A stretch of 40,762 nucleotides of DNA from an uncultured Bacilli bacterium (GTDB taxonomy: Bacteria; Bacillota_I; Bacilli_A; RF39; UBA660), in NCBI GenBank assembly GCA_934085875.1, contig CAKOHQ010000005.1, forward strand, positions 1 through 40,762. The letters run 5' to 3'. Made by a program: the position numbers and the translations under genes. Shown here piece by piece: positions 16,044-23,845 of this stretch. Below the pieces are notes generated by a model. The model was not told the origin of the DNA. It saw only the letters and a list, made by a program, of their open reading frames with translations, and did not search any database. The first letter of the stretch is position 1. Each line of letters opens with the position of its first letter.

Positions 16044-16122
16044 AAAAAAGTGCACATTAACATTATTTAATATGGCTGCTACATTCCTGTCCTGACCAGT
16101 TTATAAAAATATTAATTGCACG
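16044..16122 (-). ncRNA. ffs: SRP RNA (4.5S-type, very short)
   Basis: About 72-78 nt. The conserved domain-IV hairpin is complete: CUGGUCAGG on the 5' side, an ACA/UGU stem closed by the GGAA tetraloop, then AGCAGCCA on the 3' side. UGG pairs with CCA below it. The ends pair as GUGCAAUUAA (from 16121) with UUAAUGUGCAC (to 16050), one bulged G. A run of six U (16044-16049) completes an intrinsic terminator. The RNA binds Ffh for membrane protein targeting. There is no Alu domain, unlike the ~270-nt B. subtilis scRNA; the size is Mollicutes-like. The promoter TTGATT-17-TATTAT is just upstream. In B. subtilis the gene lies between tadA and dnaX; here it is upstream of tadA. Confidence 0.93.
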
Positions 16123-16127
16123 TATAA

Positions 16128-16156
16128 ATAATAACATTTTAGAATATATTAATCAA
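16128..16156 (-). promoter_or_regulatory. Promoter of the SRP RNA gene
   Basis: On the minus strand TTGATT (16156-16151) is separated by exactly 17 nt from TATTAT (16133-16128), which also has the extended TG. The predicted start is near 16121, matching the 5' end of the folded SRP RNA. A parS site ends 13 nt upstream of the -35. Confidence 0.75.
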
Positions 16157-16168
16157 GGTTATTAACAA

Positions 16169-16184
16169 TGTTTCACGTGAAACA
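16169..16184. other. parS site 1
   Basis: TGTTTCACGTGAAACA, a perfect 16-bp palindrome identical to the consensus chromosomal parS bound by ParB/Spo0J. It lies 9 kb from oriC, just upstream of the SRP RNA promoter. Confidence 0.95.
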
Positions 16185-16285
16185 TTAAACCTACACCAAC
16201 TATTAGATAATAAATAGATAATTTAATAAAAAAACATTAATAACAAAATGCTATACTGCAAGTTTATTTATAAAAAATAGAAACA

Positions 16286-16301
16286 TGTTTCACGTGAAAC
16301 A
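16286..16301. other. parS site 2
   Basis: A second perfect TGTTTCACGTGAAACA, 117 bp from the first, just past the gyrA terminator. Paired parS sites near the origin support ParB nucleation, CTP-dependent spreading and SMC loading. The bases between the two sites (16185-16285) hold no gene. Confidence 0.95.
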
Positions 16302-16302
16302 T

Positions 16303-16326
16303 AAAAAAAGAACGAATTATTCGCTC
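16303..16326 (-). terminator. gyrA terminator with the stop codon in the loop
   Basis: On the minus strand GAGCGAA (16326-16320), a 3-nt loop and TTCGTTC (16316-16310) are followed by seven U residues (16303-16309). The loop, 16317-16319, is the gyrA TAA stop codon itself. It separates gyrA transcription from the parS and SRP region. Confidence 0.85.
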
Positions 16327-18914
16327 TTTTTGTTATTATTTTCATTTATTGTGGATAAATCATCGCTATTTTCAATGTTTTCTGATTCTTCTTCTTTATC
16401 TACTATACTAATTGTTGAAACATATTGATTATCTTTTAAATTAATTAATCTAACACCTTGAGTCACACGACCTAATTGACTTATTTGATTTAAAGATAGT
16501 CTTATAATCATTCCTGAATTAGTAATAATCATTAAATCTTGATTATCATCAATAATTTTAAATGACACTAAAGAACCGTTCTTCTCTGTTATATTAAGTG
16601 CTTTTACACCTTTACTACCACGTTTTGTTGTTCTAAATTCGCTAACTAAAGTTTTCTTACCATAACCTTTTTTAGTAGCAATGAGAATATTATTATCCAA
16701 AGATACAACTTCAATACCAACGCAATCAGCATCAACTAAATTAATACCTCTAACGCCTGAAGCAGTACGTCCCATAACACGTATATCATCTTCACTAAAT
16801 ACAGCCATACGACCTTCAGAAGAACCCATCATAATATATTCATTTCCTGTGGATTTCTTTACACCAATTAACTCGTCATTATTACGTAAAGAAATACAAA
16901 TTTTACCACTGTTTCTTATATTTTCAAATTCACTAATTAAAGATTTTTTTATAAATCCTTTTTTAGTACCAAATACTAAGAATTTATAATCATCATCATT
17001 ACTCATTTTAATTAAAGAATTAATAGATTCATCCTTCTCAATTTGCAATAAATTAATTATAGGTAACCCTTTTGCTTGTCGACTATACTCAGGTATTTCA
17101 TAACCTTTCATTCTGTAAACTTTACCCTTATTAGTGAAAAATAATAAATAATCATGTGTGGATAAGTTTATCATATGTTCAACATAATCTTCTTCATTAG
17201 TTGACATTCCCTTTACACCTACGCCACCACGATGTTGAGATTTATAAGAATTAGCGGACAAACGTTTGATATATCCTTTATTTGTTAACGTCACAATGAT
17301 ATTTTCTTCAGGTATTAAAGATTCATCTTCAATATAATCAATAGCAGTCATATCAATAGTAGTTCTTCTATCATCACCATATTTATCTCTGATTTCAGTT
17401 AATTCATCTTTTACAATACCTAACACCATCTCTTCAGAAGATAAAACTCTATTGTAATATTCAATTTTTTCCAATAAATCTTTCAATTCATCTTCAATTT
17501 TTCCTCTTTCAAGACCAGTTAAACGTCTTAATTTCAATTCAAGAATACTATCAGCTTGAATTTCACTTAAACCAAATCTAGACATTAAAGTCGTTTTAGC
17601 TACTTGGTCAGTTGAAGATTCCTTTATTATTTTAATAACTTCATCAATATGATCTAAAGCAATCTTTAAACCATTTAAAATATGTACTCTATCTTCAGCT
17701 TTTTTCAAATCAAATTTAGTTCTTCTTATTATTACTTCTCTTTGATAATCTATATACTTAGCGATAATATCCTTAAGACCTAATACTTTAGGAGTTTTAC
17801 CATCAATCATTAATAAAATTATACTATAATTTGTTTGAAAAGAAGTATGTTTATACAAATTGTTTAAAACTACTTGAGCATTTGCATCCTTCTTTAAAGT
17901 TATTGTAATTTTAACACCATCTTTTAAATCAGTATGATAATCACTAATTCCTTCAATAACTTTATTGTGTACAAGTTCAGCAACCTTATTTTTCAAATCC
18001 AAAGTATTTACACCATAAGGCACCTCTGTAATAACAATATTATTATGATTTCCATGTTCTTCTATCATTGCCTTACTTCTTATAGTAATTGTACCTCTAC
18101 CAGTCTCATATGCACGTCTAATGCCCGAATTACCAAGTATTATACCACCTACTGGAAAATCTGGACCTTTAATATGTTCCATTAACCCTAAAGTATCTAT
18201 ATCTGGATTATCAATATATGCAATACAACCATTTATAACTTCTGTTAAATTATGTGGTGGAATATTTGTTGCCATACCAACAGCAATACCCATTGCTCCA
18301 TTTACTAATATATTAGGAAATCTTGATGGCAAAACAACTGGTTCATTTAAAGACTCATCAAAGTTAGGAGTCATATCAACAGTATCTTTTCTAATATCTC
18401 TTAACATTTCCAAAGAAAGTTTAGAAAGTCTTGATTCTGTATAACGATAAGCAGCTGCACCATCACCTTCAATATTACCAAAGTTTCCATGACCATCAAT
18501 TAACAAATATCTCATGTTGAAATCTTGTGCCATTCTTACCATAGCTTCATATATAGATGAGTCACCATGTGGATGGTAATTACCCATAACTTCACCGACT
18601 GATTTAGCACACTTACGATGTGGTTTATCAGGAGTATAGCCAGAATCAAACATAGACCACAAAATACGTCTATGAACAGGTTTTAACCCATCTCTCAAGT
18701 CAGGAATAGCACGAGATGTAATAACACTTAAAGAATAATCAAGAAAAGATTTTTTTACTTCTTCAACAATGTTATTTTCACTTAATTTATCTCTTTCATG
18801 AAATTCACCACTAAAATAAGAAGGATCTTCAGTTTTATCTACATTTTCACTAACAATTTCATTTTTTTCCTCATTATTAGTTTCTTCAATTATATCTTTA
18901 TTTTCTTCTTCCAT
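16317..18914 (-). CDS. gyrA: DNA gyrase subunit A
   Basis: An 865-residue type II topoisomerase subunit. The catalytic Tyr is in AAYRYTESRLSKL; the quinolone-determining stretch reads HPHGDSSIYEAMVRMAQ, with the Ser and Glu of a susceptible Gram-positive gyrase. The GyrA box is QHRGGVG. C-terminal beta-pinwheel repeats run to about residue 830, then a short acidic and polar tail. It forms A2B2 with GyrB and introduces negative supercoils. Extensions at both ends (an acidic N-terminal leader of about 45 residues before SENNIVEEVKKSFLDYS) are somewhat unusual. AGGAGGTGTAGGT precedes the start, 11 nt after gyrB. Two TGTGGATAA DnaA-box matches lie inside (16350 and 17157). Confidence 0.97.
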   Translation of the reverse strand: MEEENKDIIEETNNEEKNEIVSENVDKTEDPSYFSGEFHERDKLSENNIVEEVKKSFLDYSLSVITSRAIPDLRDGLKPVHRRILWSMFDSGYTPDKPHRKCAKSVGEVMGNYHPHGDSSIYEAMVRMAQDFNMRYLLIDGHGNFGNIEGDGAAAYRYTESRLSKLSLEMLRDIRKDTVDMTPNFDESLNEPVVLPSRFPNILVNGAMGIAVGMATNIPPHNLTEVINGCIAYIDNPDIDTLGLMEHIKGPDFPVGGIILGNSGIRRAYETGRGTITIRSKAMIEEHGNHNNIVITEVPYGVNTLDLKNKVAELVHNKVIEGISDYHTDLKDGVKITITLKKDANAQVVLNNLYKHTSFQTNYSIILLMIDGKTPKVLGLKDIIAKYIDYQREVIIRRTKFDLKKAEDRVHILNGLKIALDHIDEVIKIIKESSTDQVAKTTLMSRFGLSEIQADSILELKLRRLTGLERGKIEDELKDLLEKIEYYNRVLSSEEMVLGIVKDELTEIRDKYGDDRRTTIDMTAIDYIEDESLIPEENIIVTLTNKGYIKRLSANSYKSQHRGGVGVKGMSTNEEDYVEHMINLSTHDYLLFFTNKGKVYRMKGYEIPEYSRQAKGLPIINLLQIEKDESINSLIKMSNDDDYKFLVFGTKKGFIKKSLISEFENIRNSGKICISLRNNDELIGVKKSTGNEYIMMGSSEGRMAVFSEDDIRVMGRTASGVRGINLVDADCVGIEVVSLDNNILIATKKGYGKKTLVSEFRTTKRGSKGVKALNITEKNGSLVSFKIIDDNQDLMIITNSGMIIRLSLNQISQLGRVTQGVRLINLKDNQYVSTISIVDKEEESENIENSDDLSTINENNNKKSE

Positions 18915-18925
18915 ACCTACACCTC

Positions 18926-20842
18926 CTAAATATCTAACTCTGCGTAATTAGCATTAGCTTCAATAAATTCTTTTCTAGGTTCAACATCTTCTCCCATTAA
19001 TGAAGAGAATATTTGGTCTGCACTAACACAATCATCAACAGTAATTTTTCTTAAAATTCTTTGATTTATATCCATTGTTGTTTCATTTAATTCAGCAGCA
19101 TCCATTTCTCCTAAACCTTTCATTCGAGCAATCTCAGCTCTTGAACGAATATTTTCAGGTAAACTTCTTAAATATGCTTCTTTTTCATCTTCATCTAATA
19201 CATATTTTCTTGTTTTTCCATGCATTATTCTAAATAATGGAGGTTGAGCTGCATAAACATGACCTGCTTCAACAATAGGACGGAAAAATCTATAAAATAA
19301 TGTTAATAGCAATACTCTAATATGTGCTCCATCAACATCGGCATCGGTCATTATAATTATTTTGTCATATCTTAATTTTGATAAATCAAATTCTTGACCT
19401 ATACCAGTTCCAAAAGCAGTTATTATAGTTCTAATTTCTTCATTACCTAGTGCTTTATCTAATCTAGCTTTTTCTACATTCAATATTTTACCTCTTAAAG
19501 GAAGTATAGCTTGTGTCATTGAGTCTCTACCTTTTTTAGCAGAACCACCAGCACTATCTCCCTCGACAATAAATATTTCAGAAACTTTTGGATCCTTACT
19601 TTTACAATCAGAAAGTTTACCAAAGAAATTACTTGTCACACTTATATCACTTTTTCGTGTCACTTCACGTGCTCTTTTCGCAGCAAGTCTACCACGACAA
19701 GCAATAATAGCTTTCTCTATAATAATTTTAGCTTCATTAGGATTTTCCATTAAGAAACGTTCAAATCCCTTAGAAAATACACTATCAGCAATTTTTCTAA
19801 CTTCACTATTTCCAAGTCTACCTTTAGTTTGACCTTCAAATTGTGGATTAGGATGTTTACAAGAAACAATCATTGTTAATCCCTCTTTAACATCATCACC
19901 AGTCAAAGATTCATCTTTTTCTTTTAATATATTATTTTTTCTAGCATAATTATTAATAATTCTAGTTAAAGCACGTCTAACACCTTCTTCATGAGTTCCA
20001 CCATCATGTGTATTAATGTTATTAACAAATGAATAAATATTATCTGAATACCCAGTATTATACTGCATGGCAACTTCAAAGAAAATACCTGCTTCTTCAC
20101 CTTCTAAATGTATAACTTGTTCATGAATAGGAGTTTTATTTTTATTTAAGAATTTAACATATTCACTAATTCCACCTTCATATAAAAATTTATCTCCTTG
20201 TGTATCTTCCTCATCTCTATCATCTCTTAAAGTTAATTGTAAACCCCTATTTAAGAATGCTAATTCTCTAACTCTAACTTTTAAAGTTTCATAATCATAT
20301 ATTTCAGTATCAAATATTTCTGGATCTGGTTTAAATTTAACACTAGTACCAGTTCTATTAATATCACATTCACCAATAACAGTTAATTTTTGAGTAGTTT
20401 TTCCACCATTTTCAAATTTAGCTTCATAAATTTTTCCATCTTTATAAACTCTAACAATTACCCATTTTGATAAAGCATTAACAACACTAGCACCTACACC
20501 ATGAAGACCACCAGATACCTTATAGCCTCCTCCACCAAATTTACCACCTGCATGCAATACTGTGTAAACTGTTTCAACAGTAGAAATACCAGTTTTAGGA
20601 TGAATTCCAACAGGAATACCACGTCCATCATCTCTAACTGTAATTGAATTATCTTTATTAATAATTATTTCAATATTTTTACAAAAACCAGCTAAAGCTT
20701 CATCGATTGAATTATCTACAATCTCCCAAACTAAATGATGTAGCCCCTTAACATCGGTTGTACCAATATACATACCAGGTCTTTTTCTAACAGCTTCTAA
20801 GCCTTCAAGTACTTGAATATCGCTTTCATTATACTCATTCAT
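18926..20842 (-). CDS. gyrB: DNA gyrase subunit B
   Basis: A 638-residue protein. The GHKL ATPase domain shows VLEGLEAVRKRPGMYIG, EIVDNSIDEALAGF, VRDDGRGIPVG and GLHGVGASVVNALS. The Toprim domain has EGDSAGGSAKKGRD and the metal-binding TDADVDGAHIR; PLRGKILNVEKA links them. It provides ATP hydrolysis for gyrase. The gene overlaps the recF end by 8 nt and is followed by gyrA. EANANYAELDI is the usual C-terminus. Confidence 0.97.
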   Translation of the reverse strand: MNEYNESDIQVLEGLEAVRKRPGMYIGTTDVKGLHHLVWEIVDNSIDEALAGFCKNIEIIINKDNSITVRDDGRGIPVGIHPKTGISTVETVYTVLHAGGKFGGGGYKVSGGLHGVGASVVNALSKWVIVRVYKDGKIYEAKFENGGKTTQKLTVIGECDINRTGTSVKFKPDPEIFDTEIYDYETLKVRVRELAFLNRGLQLTLRDDRDEEDTQGDKFLYEGGISEYVKFLNKNKTPIHEQVIHLEGEEAGIFFEVAMQYNTGYSDNIYSFVNNINTHDGGTHEEGVRRALTRIINNYARKNNILKEKDESLTGDDVKEGLTMIVSCKHPNPQFEGQTKGRLGNSEVRKIADSVFSKGFERFLMENPNEAKIIIEKAIIACRGRLAAKRAREVTRKSDISVTSNFFGKLSDCKSKDPKVSEIFIVEGDSAGGSAKKGRDSMTQAILPLRGKILNVEKARLDKALGNEEIRTIITAFGTGIGQEFDLSKLRYDKIIIMTDADVDGAHIRVLLLTLFYRFFRPIVEAGHVYAAQPPLFRIMHGKTRKYVLDEDEKEAYLRSLPENIRSRAEIARMKGLGEMDAAELNETTMDINQRILRKITVDDCVSADQIFSSLMGEDVEPRKEFIEANANYAELDI

Positions 20843-21929
20843 AATATCTCTCCTTTATCTCACCATTTTTAAATTCAAATATCTTACTAGACTTTAAATA
20901 ACACTTCTTAATCTTTTTCAAGTCAGTAGTTGTAATAAAAGTCTCAATATCTTCGCTAATATAATTTAAAATCTTATTTATTTTCTTTATATCTAATTCA
21001 CTAAATAAATCATCTAATATTAATATAGGATATTCACCGGTTTTTTCCTTAAAAATTTCTAACTCAGCGAGTTTAAAAGCTATTACACTATTCTTTTGTT
21101 GACCTTCACTTGCAAAATTTTTAATATCATTACCATCTATATTAAATATAAAATCATCTTTATGAATACCTATCTGCGTAGATCCTAAATTAATATCTTT
21201 ATTAATATTTTTAGCATATAAATTTAATAAATATTTTTTATCAAAATCTTGATAATCAGTTTTATAATAAATATTTAAATCATTATTACCACCTAATTTA
21301 ACATGAACTGAAGAAATGATATTATTAATATTATTAATAAATTTATCTCTAATATCTCTTATCTTAAGTCCATAATCAACAAGTTGACTATCAATTATAC
21401 CTAAATAATCATAATTAACTTGTTTTCCATATAATGATTTTAAATAAGAATTTCTTTGTTTTAATATCTTATTATAATAATTTAAATATTTAATATAATT
21501 ATTATCTAATTCTGATATTTCTAAATTAATTAGTTTTCTTCTAGTACTTGGAGTATCTTTTATTAACTTCAAATCATTTATACTAAACAAAATTACATTA
21601 ATATTAGATATATAATCACTAAACTTATTTATTTTATTATTATTTATTTTTACAGTTTTAATTGCATCTTGATAAACAATTTTATAATTATTAACAAAAG
21701 TAGATTTAACAACACCTTCTATTTTAAAATAATCTTTATCATTTTTAACTAATAACATATCATCATTAGTTCTAAATGACTTTGTCAAGGCTAAAACAAA
21801 TATTGCTTCTACAATATTTGTCTTTCCAACACCATTGTCTCCAATAATTATATTTTTGTTATTAGAAAAGTTTAATTCTAAACTATCAAAATTTCTAAAA
21901 TTAACAAGTTTCAAAGATGTTATTTCCAT
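20835..21929 (-). CDS. recF: DNA replication and repair protein RecF
   Basis: A 364-residue SMC-like ATPase. LVNFRNFDSLELNFS and the Walker A GDNGVGKTNIVEAI open the head; ASEGQQKNSVIAFKLAELE is the ABC signature region, and YPILILDDLFSELD is Walker B. It loads RecA on gapped DNA with RecO and RecR. It is the first gene after an inverted repeat with its own extended -10 promoter and is translationally coupled to gyrB (8-nt overlap). Confidence 0.96.
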   Translation of the reverse strand: MEITSLKLVNFRNFDSLELNFSNNKNIIIGDNGVGKTNIVEAIFVLALTKSFRTNDDMLLVKNDKDYFKIEGVVKSTFVNNYKIVYQDAIKTVKINNNKINKFSDYISNINVILFSINDLKLIKDTPSTRRKLINLEISELDNNYIKYLNYYNKILKQRNSYLKSLYGKQVNYDYLGIIDSQLVDYGLKIRDIRDKFINNINNIISSVHVKLGGNNDLNIYYKTDYQDFDKKYLLNLYAKNINKDINLGSTQIGIHKDDFIFNIDGNDIKNFASEGQQKNSVIAFKLAELEIFKEKTGEYPILILDDLFSELDIKKINKILNYISEDIETFITTTDLKKIKKCYLKSSKIFEFKNGEIKERYYE

Positions 21930-21959
21930 TTTAAACCCTCTTTTAATAAATATAATAAA

Positions 21960-22004
21960 TAAATAGGTATTGCGAATACTCCTATACCTATTTACATTAT
22001 ACCA
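21960..22004 (-). promoter_or_regulatory. recF-gyrBA promoter with an 11-bp inverted repeat at the start site
   Basis: On the minus strand TGGTATAAT (22004 to 21996) is a consensus extended -10. Just after it AAATAGGTAT and ATACCTATTT (21984-21993 and 21961-21970, plus one flanking T-A pair) form an inverted repeat with a 13-nt loop. The predicted start, near 21989, falls inside the repeat. It could be an operator, a 5' RNA hairpin or an attenuator; there is no clear U-run, so a plain terminator is less likely. Confidence 0.55.
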
Positions 22005-22055
22005 TAAAAAACATATATTTAAAACGTTTTTAACAATTTTAAAGAAAAATAATAA

Positions 22056-22511
22056 TTATTTTTTATCTCTTCTTTTACTAGATATCGATTCTAATCTATG
22101 TGACTTTAAAATTTGATTGTTTAAAACACAATATGACATATCAAATTCTAATTTAGATTTGTTATCAAATATTATAACACATGTCTTTTTTTCAAAATCA
22201 TAATAATAAGAATCAATATTATTTAAAGAAACCCAACAACACTTTTTCAATCTAGGACTTGTTGTAGGAAAAAATATTATATTTCCTTCTTCTTGTACTA
22301 TTATTGGTGCTTTATAACTAATACCTGTTAAATTAGATGTACCTTTTTGTCTACCTTCAAAAGAACTTCCATAATACTTACAACTAGTATCCATCACTTT
22401 ATTTGGTCTAGAATTAATTATGTAAGTACCATTCTTCTCAATAACTTTAGATTTTTTATCACCAATTGGTATTATAGCTAAAGTTTCCTTATTGATTTCA
22501 TAGTCTTTCAT
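22056..22511 (-). CDS. comK: ComK-like competence transcription factor
   Basis: A 151-residue protein with strong similarity to ComK along its length: YEINKETLAIIPIG, KVIEKNGTYIINSRPNKVMDTSCKYYGSSFEGRQKGT, TGISYKAPIIV, IFFPTTSPRLKKCCWVSLNNI, and the MSYCVLNNQILKSHRLES stretch. In B. subtilis ComK activates DNA-uptake and recombination genes. It ends about 40 residues earlier than B. subtilis ComK (192 aa); the missing tail there carries the FMLYPK motif used by MecA-ClpCP for degradation. The ATG at 22509-22511 is chosen because GGAGGTGA sits 5 nt before it. A strong dnaN terminator lies upstream and a recF promoter downstream, so it is probably a monocistronic gene. I saw no clear AAAA-N5-TTTT K-box in its leader. 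Confidence 0.88.
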   Translation of the reverse strand: MKDYEINKETLAIIPIGDKKSKVIEKNGTYIINSRPNKVMDTSCKYYGSSFEGRQKGTSNLTGISYKAPIIVQEEGNIIFFPTTSPRLKKCCWVSLNNIDSYYYDFEKKTCVIIFDNKSKLEFDMSYCVLNNQILKSHRLESISSKRRDKK

Positions 22512-22550
22512 ATTCCTCACCTCCCTGACAAATACTCTTATATCAAATAA

Positions 22551-22595
22551 ATAAAAAAAATATTGTTAATAAATGTCGAATTATTAACAATATTT
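22551..22595 (-). terminator. dnaN terminator
   Basis: On the minus strand a 15-bp stem (22581-22595 with 22558-22572) closes an 8-nt loop and is followed by a long U-run (22551-22560). It begins 6 nt after the dnaN stop codon and separates the dnaA-dnaN unit from comK. It is the longest stem in the window. Confidence 0.85.
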
Positions 22596-22600
22596 AAAAT

Positions 22601-23719
22601 TTAATATGTTTTTATAGGTAAAATTAATTGAATTAAACTTTCATCTTGAACTGACTTTAATATTATTGGAGAAGAATCATCATTTAAAAGTATTAAAAGC
22701 TCTTCATCATTAAATGTTCTTAAAGCCTCTAACATATATTTAGAACTAAATGAAATAGCTATATCTTCATCAGTATTTTTTGTAATTTCAATTTTATCTT
22801 CTACCTTACCTATTTCAGAAGCAAAACTAGAAACATTTAAAACATTACCATTAGTTTCCATTCTAACAATATTTTTTTCTTTACTTTGAGTAAGTAATGC
22901 TGCTCTATCAATACTAGCATAATAATTATTTAAAGAAGAATTAATAATAATATTAAAATTATTAGGTATTAAATTACTAGTATTAGGATAATTACCATTT
23001 AATAAACTTGATTGAAATATAATATTTCTATACTTAAATAATACTTTATTACTAAATAAATGTAATTCTACATCACTTTCTTCATTTATAATCTTATCAA
23101 ATTCATTAATATTCTTACCAGGAATAGTAATATCAACAACTTCTGGATATTCATTTTCTAAAATTATTGTTTTTTTAGCAAGTCTATAAGAATCTGTTGC
23201 AACTACTTCCATAACATTCCCATTTATTTTTAAATTTAATCCAGTTAATAATGGTCTAGATTCTTGTATAGAAACAGCAAAAATAGTTTGTTTAATCATA
23301 TTTTTAATTATTTCACTATTTATAGTTATAGGATTTTTACTTTCTTCTAATGCAATCTGTGGATAATCTTCAGTATTTAAACAATTTAAATTATACTGAC
23401 TATTATCTGTATAAATTCTTATCTTTAAACCATCTACAACTTCTATATTAATTAAATCACTAGGTAATTTTCTAATAATATCTATAATATACTTACTTTG
23501 AATTATTATAGTACCCTCTTCTTCTATTGATTCAATATCACTACTAGGAATAAAACTCTTGATAGTTAAATCACTATCACTTGCTATTAAATTTAATCCT
23601 TCTTTAGTTAATTCAAACTTTATACCATTTAATATTGGAATAATATTTTTAGGACTAATTGCTCTAACTACATTTACCAAACTTTCTAATAAAATATTTT
23701 TACTAATTGTTAATTTCAT
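22601..23719 (-). CDS. dnaN: DNA polymerase III beta sliding clamp
   Basis: A 372-residue clamp. MKLTISKNILLESLVNVVRAI begins the first of three repeated domains; NPITINSEIIKNMIKQTIFAVS, RPLLTGLNLKING and DSYRLAKK lie in domain 2; the C-terminal SPIILKS...LIQLILPIKTY forms the cleft that binds polymerase and loader. The ATG at 23717-23719 follows AAGGAGATTTT; a longer open frame to 23797 has a non-homologous leader. The dnaA-dnaN spacer (23720-23845) has several TTTTCAACA/TGTTGAAA-type motifs. Confidence 0.96.
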   Translation of the reverse strand: MKLTISKNILLESLVNVVRAISPKNIIPILNGIKFELTKEGLNLIASDSDLTIKSFIPSSDIESIEEEGTIIIQSKYIIDIIRKLPSDLINIEVVDGLKIRIYTDNSQYNLNCLNTEDYPQIALEESKNPITINSEIIKNMIKQTIFAVSIQESRPLLTGLNLKINGNVMEVVATDSYRLAKKTIILENEYPEVVDITIPGKNINEFDKIINEESDVELHLFSNKVLFKYRNIIFQSSLLNGNYPNTSNLIPNNFNIIINSSLNNYYASIDRAALLTQSKEKNIVRMETNGNVLNVSSFASEIGKVEDKIEITKNTDEDIAISFSSKYMLEALRTFNDEELLILLNDDSSPIILKSVQDESLIQLILPIKTY

Positions 23720-23845
23720 AAAATCTCCTTCTTTCTTTTTTATTAACATATTATTATTATAGATGTTGAAATTGTTAATATCTAACTTAATCGCCATTAT
23801 TTAAGTGATTAATAGATGTTAACAACTTTTTACTTTTCAACATTA

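Noticed and set aside
22512..22600. ComK autoregulatory K-boxes (AAAA-N5-TTTT) upstream of comK
   Set aside because: The A- and T-runs there belong to the dnaN terminator and do not give two properly spaced boxes.
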